Source: an uncultured Lachnoclostridium sp. (GTDB lineage Bacteria > Bacillota > Clostridia > Lachnospirales > Lachnospiraceae). Taken from it: DNA of 64,000 nucleotides. The notes beneath the pieces were generated by a model. It was not told where the DNA came from, ran no database searches, and saw only the letters and a list, made by a program, of their open reading frames with translations. Positions 15,137 through 25,200 of the stretch are shown here, in pieces (the first letter of the stretch is position 1; each line of letters begins with the position of its first letter). The position numbers and the translations under genes are program-made. The stretch covers positions 397,738 through 461,737 of the forward strand of contig CALWLW010000001.1 in assembly GCA_944381625.1 (NCBI GenBank). Reading direction: 5' to 3'.

Positions 15137-16837
15137 TTAGTAATTTTCTACTGTAACGAACTTGAGCTCTCCAGGATCGTTCATCTGATAGCACAGCCGG
15201 TACCGGACGCCCTCCAGGTCATAGACCTCTTCATAGATCGCGTCGGCCAGGTTGATGCCGCTGACCTGCAGGTAGTTCCTGTTCAGCGTCGTCACTTCGT
15301 AATTGATGCTGCTGAAAGCCGTGGGGTCGGTCAGCCGGATACGCTCAATCGCCACACATTCCTGCAGCGCCGCCGCCCCGTTCTCGGGCGTCATCTCATA
15401 TCCTTCCAGAAAGCTCACATCCGTGCCTTCCCGGTAAGCCGTCACCCCTGTGATGTTGACGGCACCTTTATCCAGGTCTTCTTCCCTCTGCCACTCATCT
15501 GCCGCCAGATAATAGTAAATATGGAATATATTATTAACCGGAAGCGCTTCCAGTTCATCCTCTTCCTCCGCCGTAACGCCCTCCATGGACTGACGCATCT
15601 CCTCCAGCTGATCCGCCACCGGGTCCGCCGCGGCCGTATCTTCCTCTTCCCCGCTGTCATCCAGACGGCTTGCTTCCGTCTCCGCCAGCGTATCGCCTTC
15701 TTCATCCGGCAGGAACCATCCTCCGCTGTTTCCCGAAGCATCCTCCCGGATCTTCAGTTCCACCAGGCAGTCCGTCTTCAGGATCACCTGCGCGTTGGGA
15801 AAGAGGAAACTGGTTCCCCCATCGCTGAAGTAAACCACCGGCGATTCATGAAGCATCGCCTCCGCGTCCGCCAGCGTCAGACCCAGGAGGGCTTCATAGT
15901 GGATCTCATCCCTGGCAAAAGGCCCTTCGTAGAGCGTCCTGCCCGACGATGCGTACATAATCCCCTGCCCCTGGGCCTTTCCCATATAAAACTCGCCTTC
16001 ATAACGCTTGATACCGCTGTTATAATAGCTGACGCCCGAACCGTGGTAGCGCCCGTTCTGGAAACCGCCCTCATAGATCATGACGCCGTCCTCGTTGTAC
16101 AGCACGCCTTCCCCGGAAAACGCGCCGTTCTCAAAATCCCCTTCATACTGAACGGTTCCGTCCGTATAGTACATGACTCCCGAACCGGAAAAATTGTTGT
16201 CGGAAAAGTCTCCGGTATACTGGGCCTTCCCGCCGGGATAATACAGTGTCCCCGTCCCTTCGAACTTGTTGTTGGCAAAAGCGCCTTCATAGATCAGGGT
16301 ACCGTCCTGGTTCCAGAGCGTACCGTTGCCGGTACACACTCCCGCCGAGATATCCCCGGTATATACGACCTCCCCATTGGCGGCGCGGATATTGGCTTTC
16401 CCGCTGTACTCGCCCAGGCTCATATCGTCATAGTCATAATAGACAGATGTGATCAGGTTTTCTGATACGGTGGTGTCCTCAATATCCGGCGCAAACCATC
16501 CAAAATAAAGGAACACCGCGGCGCAGGCAGCCAGGATCACCACAAAAACCAGCGCTTTGGAGATCCAGAACCGGCCGACGGTATAGTAATCCTCCGGCGA
16601 CTTGGCCTCCGCGTTCATGATGCTGCGCACTTTCCTGGTGATCGGCGCGATCAGCTTCGCCGTGATCAGGTTCACATTGAACATCTGGCCCACGCGCCGG
16701 GTCAGCCTGCGGAACGGGCTGGTAACCGCTGTCTTCAGCCTTATGAATGTCTTGCCTACCAGGTTGAAAGCAAAGGAACCCTGCATGCCTCTGGTAATAC
16801 TGCGTATAATACTTTTCAAAAACCCCAAAGGATTCAT
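15137..16837 (-). CDS. Membrane protein with seven MORN repeats
   Basis: 566 residues. A basic N-terminal 85 residues (cytoplasmic by the positive-inside rule) precede one membrane segment at about 91-113 (WISKALVFVVILAACAAVFL). Seven MORN-type repeats of about 24 residues run from about 157 to 318, with cores such as YEGAFANNKFEGTGTLYYPGG and YEGDFENGAFSGEGVLYNED. An acidic region (about 385-430) and a mixed C-terminal domain (IFHIYYYLAADEW; SSINYEVTTLNRNYLQVSG) follow. The bulk is thus outside the membrane. MORN repeats usually mediate lipid or protein contacts. It is embedded between the cyclase-like membrane protein and the tail cap, suggesting a role in anchoring or docking the machine at the membrane. 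Confidence 0.8.
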   Translation of the reverse strand: MNPLGFLKSIIRSITRGMQGSFAFNLVGKTFIRLKTAVTSPFRRLTRRVGQMFNVNLITAKLIAPITRKVRSIMNAEAKSPEDYYTVGRFWISKALVFVVILAACAAVFLYFGWFAPDIEDTTVSENLITSVYYDYDDMSLGEYSGKANIRAANGEVVYTGDISAGVCTGNGTLWNQDGTLIYEGAFANNKFEGTGTLYYPGGKAQYTGDFSDNNFSGSGVMYYTDGTVQYEGDFENGAFSGEGVLYNEDGVMIYEGGFQNGRYHGSGVSYYNSGIKRYEGEFYMGKAQGQGIMYASSGRTLYEGPFARDEIHYEALLGLTLADAEAMLHESPVVYFSDGGTSFLFPNAQVILKTDCLVELKIREDASGNSGGWFLPDEEGDTLAETEASRLDDSGEEEDTAAADPVADQLEEMRQSMEGVTAEEEDELEALPVNNIFHIYYYLAADEWQREEDLDKGAVNITGVTAYREGTDVSFLEGYEMTPENGAAALQECVAIERIRLTDPTAFSSINYEVTTLNRNYLQVSGINLADAIYEEVYDLEGVRYRLCYQMNDPGELKFVTVENY

Positions 16838-16862
16838 GGTCCTGATTCCTCCAACTGGTTAC

Positions 16863-19535
16863 TTATTTTGTCTTCTGAAGCTCCTCACAGCGGAATATGT
16901 AATACCTGGCGGCCATATCCCGGGGATTTTCCCTGAGAATCATGGCGTACATGTTCTTTGCCTCGTAATAATAGCCCTTTTCATAGAGATCCATGGCCTT
17001 GTCAAACACATGCTGCGTCTGCTTCATCACGCGGATCTGATCCGCGCTCCTGTCATCATAAATATCGTACAGTCCCAGATCCATATCCTCCGTCTTCAGG
17101 CACCCGATGTAGCGGTGGGCGTAAGAGCCGATGCCGGCCGCGTTCCTGTAGGCTGCCGCCGTCATCAGGAAGCGGCTCCCCATCTCTTTTAAGAACGGGC
17201 CATGGGACAGCAGTTTTTCAAATTCAGGAGCCAGCACCACCGGTATGTAGCGGTCGTCGTCCCCGCAGATGCCGAAATAGACGTCCGTCTGATCCAGCAC
17301 AAACACCACATGGAGCTGCTCTCTTTCCTCATACAGCTTGTTGTCGGCGTCGATCCTGGCCAGGATGGTCAGAGCCGTCACAATGGCCGATTCCACGCCG
17401 TTCTGGCAGATCAGCATCATACTCTGCAGGTTCGCGTCGTCCACGATGGAAATGATGCCTCCCTGCTGTCCGAACCGGTTGACCGTATTGAAGAACCGGT
17501 TCACCAGCCGTTCGTTGCGTTCCATGTCCAGAGCGTCCTCCAGGTACACCCGCACATTCAGCACCGGGAAATCTCCCCTCACATTGCTCCCCAGCGTCAG
17601 GCTTCCCAGATTGTTCTGCCCCAGACGGCTGATGATGCTGGGCGGCACGAAACGGTAATAGGTCTCGCTCATGCGCTGCAGATTCAGGATCTGCACGTCG
17701 ATGTCGTCCGCCATCTTGTTGAACACCTGGGCGATGCCGGTCAGCTCATCCTCCGAAGCCATATGGATGCGGATGCTGCGGTCCCCGTCGGCAAAAAGCT
17801 GCATGTTCCGCTTGATTTCCCCGATGGGCGCCAGGATGTTGTAGAACAGCACCAGCAGGGCTACCATGACGATGACCAGGAACGCCGCGCAGACGATGAC
17901 GAAATCCTTGACAAAAGTACCTGTATAGCTGGCGATATTCGCCGTGTACACGCCGCTCTCCAGAAGGTAGACCGTGTCTCCCGACAGGCCGCCCACCGGC
18001 GTGATGCACACCATGCGCTCTCCCAGCTGGTCCCGGATCGTCCCTGTGACCGCCTCGCCGGTCAGCGCCGCCCGGCGGTACAGATCTTCGATTCCTGCAT
18101 TCATCAGAATATCAAATGGATAGAAGCAGGGGCTGTGGGCGTCCACGCCGATGTACAGATCCCCGTTCTCATAGTAGACCACCCGGCTGTAAAGGTCGCG
18201 GGTCGCAAGCTGCTGGCTTAAATAGCTGTACGCCTCGCCGGAATAATCGTAAGGATACTCGATCTCGTTGAAGGATTCCTGGCCGAACAGCGCCGACAGC
18301 ATGTTTCCCTCGTCCACCACCTGCTTGACAAAGTTATCCTCGATGGCTCCTTTATAGTATTGGAAGGAAATCCATCCAAACAGCGCCATGGTAAGCGCCA
18401 GCAGCGGGATCGTGGCGCTGACCAGCCGCTCCATGATGGTGTGCCCGCCGCGGATACTGAACATGAAGAGGGCCAGAAGTCCCACCAGCAGTTCTCCTGC
18501 CGCCGCGGTCACGATCCAGTTCCTCAGGAATTCCCCCGCCACGGTCAGTCCGCCGTACTTGACGGTACGAATGGCATGAACCGAGCCTTCCTGGGAGACC
18601 AGGAGCAGGAAGCCGCCGTCCGACGGATCCTTGATCAGCGCCGTAAACGTGTTCAGGTTGGACATGGACATGGATACCACATCCCTGGGCGTATAGAGGC
18701 TGGAGCCTGCAAAGGGGCTGCTGCCGCTCAGCACCGTCTCTTCCTCCCCGTTTTCCAGATTCAGCCGGATCACATTGCCCGTCTCGTGCTCTTCCAAATA
18801 GATGTAACCGCTCTCCGCGTAGGCGATCCAGGTGGGATACATCAGCGTCTCCAGCGTCCTGGCCGGATAGACCTCCTGGACGCTTTCCTCATCCGCCCGA
18901 TAGATCTTACCGGAGTCGGAGATGTAGACCAGATCCGTGCTGTTGGCCATCGCCTTATAGACGCCCTCTCCTGTTTCCAGCGGATAGGTTCTGGTATTCT
19001 TCAGGTTCAGGGTATTCTCCAGCACCGCGCCGAACTCATAGCTTTCCCGGACCGCCGCCGTCCCGTACTCGTCGGAGGCGATCAGCGTGATGGTGTCGCC
19101 GGAAGCGTTGAGCCAGCCGTATTCGTATCCATCCTCACAGGTCAGTTCAAAGATCTTCTCCGTCTTTCCCCAGAGCCCGCCAAAATCGATCACCATCAGT
19201 TCCTGTCCCTGAAGATCCCCGTCGTACCGGTCCACCCGGTTCCTCAGCACATAGACGTAAGAACCTCCGGAGGCCATACCCACCATATTGTACATGGAGT
19301 CCTTCGTCTCCGCGGAAAACCGGACCGTTTTGCCCGCTTTCCCGCCCGGTCCCACACTGGCGACCACAATCTGGCCGCTGTCGTACCAGCTTACGATACT
19401 GTTTCCATTATCTGCCGCACAAAAGGCCAGAAGAGAATCCAGAGACGCCGTGCTGTCCTGTATGCTCCGGTATCCTGCCGCGATCCCGGCTGTCACCAGC
19501 ACCGCCAGCATCAATCTTTTCAATACCCTGCTCAT
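16863..19535 (-). CDS. Membrane sensor-like protein with HAMP and degenerate class III cyclase-like domain
   Basis: About 890 residues. Order: N-terminal membrane segment (residues 9-25); an extracytoplasmic, beta-propeller-like region to about 340; two membrane segments (about 345-370 and 380-402); a second extracytoplasmic sensor-like region to about 545; a membrane segment (DFVIVCAAFLVIVMVALLVL); a HAMP domain (LAPIGEIKRNMQLFADGDRS through ELTGIAQVFNKMADDIDVQI); then YYRFVPPSIISRLGQNNLGS, which matches the F-V-P-x-x-x-x-x-L-G lead-in of class III cyclase domains. The expected metal-binding strand (F-x-D-I) reads VLNVRVYLED, so catalysis is doubtful. A short helical repeat (FDKAMDLYEKGYYYEAKNMY) ends the protein. 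Its place in a CIS operon suggests a membrane signal or assembly platform. Confidence 0.78.
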   Translation of the reverse strand: MSRVLKRLMLAVLVTAGIAAGYRSIQDSTASLDSLLAFCAADNGNSIVSWYDSGQIVVASVGPGGKAGKTVRFSAETKDSMYNMVGMASGGSYVYVLRNRVDRYDGDLQGQELMVIDFGGLWGKTEKIFELTCEDGYEYGWLNASGDTITLIASDEYGTAAVRESYEFGAVLENTLNLKNTRTYPLETGEGVYKAMANSTDLVYISDSGKIYRADEESVQEVYPARTLETLMYPTWIAYAESGYIYLEEHETGNVIRLNLENGEEETVLSGSSPFAGSSLYTPRDVVSMSMSNLNTFTALIKDPSDGGFLLLVSQEGSVHAIRTVKYGGLTVAGEFLRNWIVTAAAGELLVGLLALFMFSIRGGHTIMERLVSATIPLLALTMALFGWISFQYYKGAIEDNFVKQVVDEGNMLSALFGQESFNEIEYPYDYSGEAYSYLSQQLATRDLYSRVVYYENGDLYIGVDAHSPCFYPFDILMNAGIEDLYRRAALTGEAVTGTIRDQLGERMVCITPVGGLSGDTVYLLESGVYTANIASYTGTFVKDFVIVCAAFLVIVMVALLVLFYNILAPIGEIKRNMQLFADGDRSIRIHMASEDELTGIAQVFNKMADDIDVQILNLQRMSETYYRFVPPSIISRLGQNNLGSLTLGSNVRGDFPVLNVRVYLEDALDMERNERLVNRFFNTVNRFGQQGGIISIVDDANLQSMMLICQNGVESAIVTALTILARIDADNKLYEEREQLHVVFVLDQTDVYFGICGDDDRYIPVVLAPEFEKLLSHGPFLKEMGSRFLMTAAAYRNAAGIGSYAHRYIGCLKTEDMDLGLYDIYDDRSADQIRVMKQTQHVFDKAMDLYEKGYYYEAKNMYAMILRENPRDMAARYYIFRCEELQKTK

Positions 19536-19561
19536 CAATCCGTACCCTCGTTTCTCTTGGA

Positions 19562-20452
19562 TTATTCTTCATTGCCCAGATAGACATTGCCGATATATTC
19601 AATGCCGTAATAGCTTACATTGCTCTCGTACGCCCTGCGGGCCCTCATGCGGGTATAGATCTGCACACCCGCGTACACAACCGTCACCGTCACCAGCACG
19701 GTCAGGAAGGCCGACATGGAATTCCGGAACAGGAACCCCTTCGCCCGCCGGAAGCGGCTGCCGATCCACCAGAGGATCCCCCTGCGCTCCACCGGTTTGT
19801 CTGACATGGCGCGGAGAGTGGAGATCATGTGCCCGATGGAGGAAAATCCGGTGGTCCGCATCTTCAGCCAGAACAGGCGCAGGTCGTCGGGATAATTTTC
19901 CGGCGAATCATATCTGCCTTTATAGTTCAGCTCCAGAATGCCGAAGACTGTCTCCGCCACCTTCTTGAGATAGACGTCCTCGCCCACCCCTTCCTGCATG
20001 CAGGACAGGTCCAGAAAATAGTTGAACTGGATATCCCCGTCTCTGGTCACATTGATATTCCTGCCGTCCAGCAGAAGACATCCCAGGTCCGGCCCCGCCC
20101 CGCACTCCGCGCAGGCAGCCGCCAGGTTCAGCGCCGCCCGCCTGCAGTCGGAAAACTCCGCCAGATACACGCCGCCCAGCAGGGACAGCAGATTCTCATG
20201 ACAGTACCGGAAGACCAGGTTCAGGCGGCTCTCATAGACGAAAGACCCGATAAAATCCTGATTGGAGAAAAACATCCGGTCAGTATTCAGTTTTTCTGCC
20301 ATGATCTTGCGCCGTCCGGTATCCCGGATGGAGATCATGGTGTAAAATACGCCGGTGTCCTTCAGCAGATCCGAGCAGACGTAAATATCGTTGACGTCGT
20401 TTTCCAGGACCGTCCGGACAATCTCCAGCTCCATATTCAATGCAGGAAACAT
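19562..20452 (-). CDS. Single-pass membrane protein with possible pseudokinase-like domain
   Basis: 296 residues. The N-terminal about 220 residues are soluble. Segments GVFYTMISIRDTGRRKIMAE and LLDGRNINVTRDGDIQFNYFLDL (the latter about residues 126-148) resemble the beta2-beta3 and catalytic-loop/beta7-8 regions of kinases, but the HRD aspartate and the DFG motif are missing. A basic stretch (FRRAKGFLF) precedes a membrane segment at about 243-263 (SAFLTVLVTVTVVYAGVQI), and only about 30 residues follow. This layout of a pseudokinase domain plus one membrane helix recalls EssB/YukC of type VII secretion, but the similarity is by eye and weak. It has AGGAGG ten bases before the ATG and is co-transcribed with the other membrane genes. 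Confidence 0.72.
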   Translation of the reverse strand: MFPALNMELEIVRTVLENDVNDIYVCSDLLKDTGVFYTMISIRDTGRRKIMAEKLNTDRMFFSNQDFIGSFVYESRLNLVFRYCHENLLSLLGGVYLAEFSDCRRAALNLAAACAECGAGPDLGCLLLDGRNINVTRDGDIQFNYFLDLSCMQEGVGEDVYLKKVAETVFGILELNYKGRYDSPENYPDDLRLFWLKMRTTGFSSIGHMISTLRAMSDKPVERRGILWWIGSRFRRAKGFLFRNSMSAFLTVLVTVTVVYAGVQIYTRMRARRAYESNVSYYGIEYIGNVYLGNEE

Positions 20453-20501
20453 GGTTTCCTCCTGTATCTCTATTTTCTGTCAGTTTCCACTCAGGTTCAG
20501 G

Positions 20502-22295
20502 CTATTCTTCTGTTTTCTTCTGGGACACAATCACAAACGCATGGGTGAAAATCTTCGGATCGCCCAGCACTTCCGCCCTGATCTCGTAGACGCCTTCCTG
20601 GGCGGGCGCTGTATAGAGGCCCGTATTGTCGATCTTGCCGCCTTCCGGATCCAGCAGTGTGAAGGTGAGCGCCTGCTCCGGCATGTTGATGAAAACCGGG
20701 GCGATATGTACGCTGCCCTTGGGCGGAAGCACGATGGTATCCGGCTGGATCATGATGCATCCCTTCTGCTCCCCGCGGTCGTAAACCCGCTGCTCCAGAT
20801 CCTCCGGCTTGAATGCGTACCAGCGGATGCGCAGGCCGATCCGCCCCATCTTCACTCTGGGACGCACACCCACGATAAAAGTGCCTCTGGCGGGCAGGAT
20901 CTTCACCGCCTGGTCCACCTGGAAAATCTTTTCATCCGTCACCGTGGCGTCCGACTCAAAGATGCTGCCGTCGCCCAGGATGATGGATTCCCGGTCTCCA
21001 GACGCCTCCGTGTCCCTGCTGATATATTCGATGCCGATGTCCACATATACCGGGCCGTTCCCCAGCCCGTGCATGATCTCCTCCGAAAAATATACCTTGC
21101 CCACTTCTCCGCCGGTTCCCAGGGACATCTCGAAGACGCCGCTGGAATTGGCCCGGCGGCCTGCCGGCCCGGACGCGCTGCCGGCCTCCGTCGATCCCTG
21201 GATGCGCGCCGGCTGGACCGCGCCCGCCTGGTTCTCCGGGATCAGGTATTCCTCCAGTTTTTCCAGGATCATCAGCTGCACGCTGTTGTATACATACTGA
21301 TCGAAGGGGCAGCGCTCCACCTGGTCGATGATGGAATGATGCTCGGAGCGGATCAGACGGATCCTGGCAATCCACAGCTTCTCATCATATTTCTGGTCCA
21401 GATCCACGTCCAGATTGCCCCGGTAGCTGTTCTCCTGCACATAATCCAGCGCGGTGCCGTACACCGGAGCCACCGTCATGGTCACCTCCGGCGCCCCTTC
21501 TTTCACTCCCGATTTCTGTACGGTGATCTCCCCGAAGCGCACATTCAGTTCTCCGTTGCCGAACACATATTCCTCCGGACGGAACGTCTGCTCCAGCATC
21601 AGGACCTCCCCGTACTCCTGGCTCACGTTGTCCGCGCGGATCTCCAGTTCTGCCGGCTCCATACCGTCCACCGTTACCCTGCACGTGAACGTACCCACAA
21701 AGGGCATCCGGCTGGTCTTGACGATCCTGGTGCGGCCCTTCACCGCCATGCCGGGCACCGTAAACGCCGGCAGGTACTGGGTGACGCACCAGTCGTCGTC
21801 CTCATACAGCACCTTCTGGGTGATAAACGCATCCTCCCTCCTGCTCTCACGCACACAGTCCCTGCTGTCCATGAGGAAAAGCTCATAGCCTTCTTTCAGA
21901 TGGTTGTACTGGTGCTCTGCAGCGTCCGCGTCTTTTTTCATCACCGCGTACACGGGCTCCGTCTTCTCCTCCGCGTAGGCGATGCCCAGACACGCCGAGC
22001 TGGTCTTCAGATCTCTGTAGCCGCGGACCGTGGACAGCTTCACCACCTGGGTATTCTGCACCACGATCTCCCGCCCGCTGGCGTCCAGCGCCATGCCGGA
22101 CTGGATCACGATGGAAGATTCGTCCACAGGCACCACGTCCAGGCCGTACACGACCCCGGACCCGTGCAGGACCCGGTTGACCAGTCTCCGCTTGTTGTTC
22201 ATATAGTTCTGCTCATCCTCGAAATCCCTCGATGTGAGCAGCTTTCCGTAGAAATAGTTGTTGCGTTCAAACGAATAATATCTCCGGTTATTCAT
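20502..22295 (-). CDS. Conserved CIS-associated protein with KLLTxxDF N-terminal motif
   Basis: 597 residues. The N-terminus NNYFYGKLLTSRDFEDEQNY, then NNKRRLVNRVLHGSGVVYGLDV and VIQSGMALDASGREIVV, is a pattern I recognise from proteins encoded in many eCIS loci. Its role is unsettled (a fibre or collar-like structural part is usually supposed). The rest is mostly beta: a middle domain with strands up to about residue 330, a G/S-rich linker (about 370-395), and a C-terminal bacterial Ig-like domain (IMIQPDTIVLPPKGSVHIAP, then DNTGLYTAPAQEGVYEIRAE) of the type that proposes 'Y-x-A-P-x-x-x-G-x-Y-x-I/V'. No signal peptide. It overlaps the stop of the 1907-residue gene by 8 nt, tying it to the surface proteins. 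Confidence 0.78.
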   Translation of the reverse strand: MNNRRYYSFERNNYFYGKLLTSRDFEDEQNYMNNKRRLVNRVLHGSGVVYGLDVVPVDESSIVIQSGMALDASGREIVVQNTQVVKLSTVRGYRDLKTSSACLGIAYAEEKTEPVYAVMKKDADAAEHQYNHLKEGYELFLMDSRDCVRESRREDAFITQKVLYEDDDWCVTQYLPAFTVPGMAVKGRTRIVKTSRMPFVGTFTCRVTVDGMEPAELEIRADNVSQEYGEVLMLEQTFRPEEYVFGNGELNVRFGEITVQKSGVKEGAPEVTMTVAPVYGTALDYVQENSYRGNLDVDLDQKYDEKLWIARIRLIRSEHHSIIDQVERCPFDQYVYNSVQLMILEKLEEYLIPENQAGAVQPARIQGSTEAGSASGPAGRRANSSGVFEMSLGTGGEVGKVYFSEEIMHGLGNGPVYVDIGIEYISRDTEASGDRESIILGDGSIFESDATVTDEKIFQVDQAVKILPARGTFIVGVRPRVKMGRIGLRIRWYAFKPEDLEQRVYDRGEQKGCIMIQPDTIVLPPKGSVHIAPVFINMPEQALTFTLLDPEGGKIDNTGLYTAPAQEGVYEIRAEVLGDPKIFTHAFVIVSQKKTEE

Positions 22296-25200
22296 CCTGC
22301 CCTCTGCCCTCTCTCTTCATTTTTTTCGACCGGTATAAGAGGAATATCCCCGCTCCGGCCAGCGCCACGGCCGCCGTATAGGTCACCGCCGTCCATGGAA
22401 ACTGTCTCTGTCCTTCCTGGAATTCCACCGGCGCGGCAATGGAATATACGCTCAGATGATCCGTCATCACATAGGCCACGCCGCCGGACCGCCTGGTTGC
22501 GAACAGCTCCACCGACCCGTCCTCCTGCACGTGGACCACACGGATCAGGGAATTCTCATACTCCACCGGAATCGGCAGCCCGATCTCGATCTCCCCGGAC
22601 GGCTGTACCTCTTCTCCGTCCTCCAGAAGCTTCACATCATAGCTGGCCACGATGCCATAATTGTCGCTGAGCGTCTGCCGGACCATATTCTCGGTGGTCT
22701 CGGTCACCTGGGTGCGCTCCACCTGGAGCTGCGCGTTCTCTGAAAGGCTTCCTTCCCCGGCGGATACCACCACCCCGTAGACGGCATTGCGCAGCACCAT
22801 ATCCGTAAAACTGGGACCGGACTGGGTATCCGCAAAGCTCCGCCGGCTCTGGAGTCGTCCGCCGGACCCGGTGACCATCTGCGTCTCCTCCGTATCTTCC
22901 ACCTTCGGCGCTTCCGGTTCCCTGACCGTATACCCCACGTTCAGCACCCGGCTGTCCCGCATCTTATCCTTCACCGCGATCACCTTGAAATTCGTCGCCT
23001 TATTCACCGTGACCGGTCCCGTGTAGACCTGCAGGCTCTGGATATCGTCCGTATCCGGCTCCACGCCGTCGGTGCGGTAATAGATCGTCGCCCCTTCCGT
23101 GGCGCTGGCGAAGGTCACCGTCGTGCCCATCTCCAGCTCGCCGCTGGCGTAACTGGCTGTGGGCGCCTCCACCTGATCCGCGAATCCATAGGAGAAGGAG
23201 CTGATGCTGCTCTGCTCATAATCCTCCGCCACCGCTATGGCTTTGATCTGCACCGAAGTGTCGATCACAATCGGATCCTTATACAGCGTGCTGGCTGTGG
23301 AAGGATCGGCGCCGTCAGTGGTATAATAGATCCTTCCCGTCTCCGCGGTCAGAACCACCTGCCCTTCTTCCGTGAATACCGCCCCGTCCGGCACCGACGC
23401 GGAAGGCGCGGCAAGACGGTCCATGATCGTATAGGTGAACGTGGCTGAAGATATGGATCGCTCCGTCCCTTCCGCCACGGCAATGGCCATGACGATCACA
23501 TTCTGGCCGGGATCGCCGTTTATGACGACGGCGCTGCCGGAAGCGCTGTTCTGGGTCGGGGTGGTTCCGTCGGTGGTATAGTAGATCACCGCGTCGGACA
23601 CGTCCGTGTTCAGCTGAACCACATCACCGTTTTTCACTGTGCTGCCGCTCTCTGTATCGGCGTAAATACCGCCGTCATAGGAACTGATGCTGTAGCTGTA
23701 GTAGCCTGTCTCGCTGTCGCTGTAGCCGTTTCTGGCCGCGTAAGTCCTGATTACAAACACGTCTCCCGCCTTGCCGGTGACGCTGACCCGGTCGCCCACC
23801 AGAACTTTGGAATTATCGGAAGCCTTGGGGTCGCTCCCGTCCGTCGTATAATAGATGGTCGCGCCGCTGTCCGCTTCCAGGCTGATCACCGTACCCGAAG
23901 CCACCACAGACCCGGACGCGATCGACGGCTCCGGCGCGGAAAGTTTTTCCGAAACATCATAAGTAAAGGTGACCACCGCGCTCTCCATCCGGTCCTTGAC
24001 CGCGAACGCCTTGATGGTCGTCTTCCTGGTGATGATAAACGGGCTGGAAGCGTCGTATACGCTGCTGTCCTCCGTGGGATCCTCCGGCGTATCGTTTCCG
24101 TAGGCGATCTCATAGTAGATGACCGCCCCGTCCGTCGCCGTCCGCAGCGTCACCTGGGTGTCCTCCGTCACCGAACCCGCCGACGGGGACGCGTAGGGCG
24201 CGGACACTGCCGACGGATACTGGAAGATCAGCCGGGAGATCTCGCTGAGCGCCAGCCCTTCCCGGTATGCCACCGCCGTCACAGTGAACAGGGAGGTATC
24301 CCCGATCTCCGGCACAGTGATGCCCTGAGAAGCGTTGTATTCATACGTGCTGGCATTGCCCGGCTCCAGCGTATCCTGGTCAAAGACCGGCTCCGTGCCG
24401 TCCAGCGTGTAAAAAATCACCGCGCCTTCCGTGGAGCTGTACAGATGGATCCTGGAACCTTCCTGCACCTCCGTCCGCTGGTCCGTACTGGTGGCCGGCA
24501 CCGAAGTGACGGCTCCCACCGAACTCTGGGAATCCACCTGGTAAGTGAAGCGCACCAGAGGACTGTCCTGCATGACACGGCTGAGCGTCCCGTTATATTC
24601 CTGGAAGCGGGCCGCCTGGACCGTGATGGTTGCGCTGCTTCCGTATTCCGCAAAATCTTCCCCTATCACAATGGGGCTGTCTGTAAATTCATATGTATTT
24701 TCCCCCAGCATCAGCTCCGCGCCGCGGATATTGAAGACGGGGGCGCTGCCGTTTACGGTATAGAAGATCCTGCTGCCGGAGGTTCCACAGAACAGATTGA
24801 TCTGGTCGCCCATGGAGACCGTAGACCCGCCTGCGGGCGTCGCCGTGGGCGCTTCCACCTGATCCCTCAGCGTCAGGGAATAGCTGAACCGGTCAGGGGT
24901 ACTGATCAAGCAGCCGTTCTCCAGCGCCTGAGCGTTCACGGTCAGGTAATTGTTCTCATAGATGCTTTCATCCACCTGGATCCGCTCTTCGTACAGCTGT
25001 GTATCCGCGCCGCACTCATACCACAGGTTGTTCACCTTCACATATCTTACGCCGTCCAGCACTGCGCTGCCCAGACTGCCCGCGTACTGGGAATCCAGCC
25101 CCAGCTCCTGCCGCTTCTCGTAGGGCACTTTGGCAAAGGAAGGGTTGCCCGCGTTCAGCGTGTAGAAGATCAGCACGTCTCCCGTCTGTTCCTCCACATT

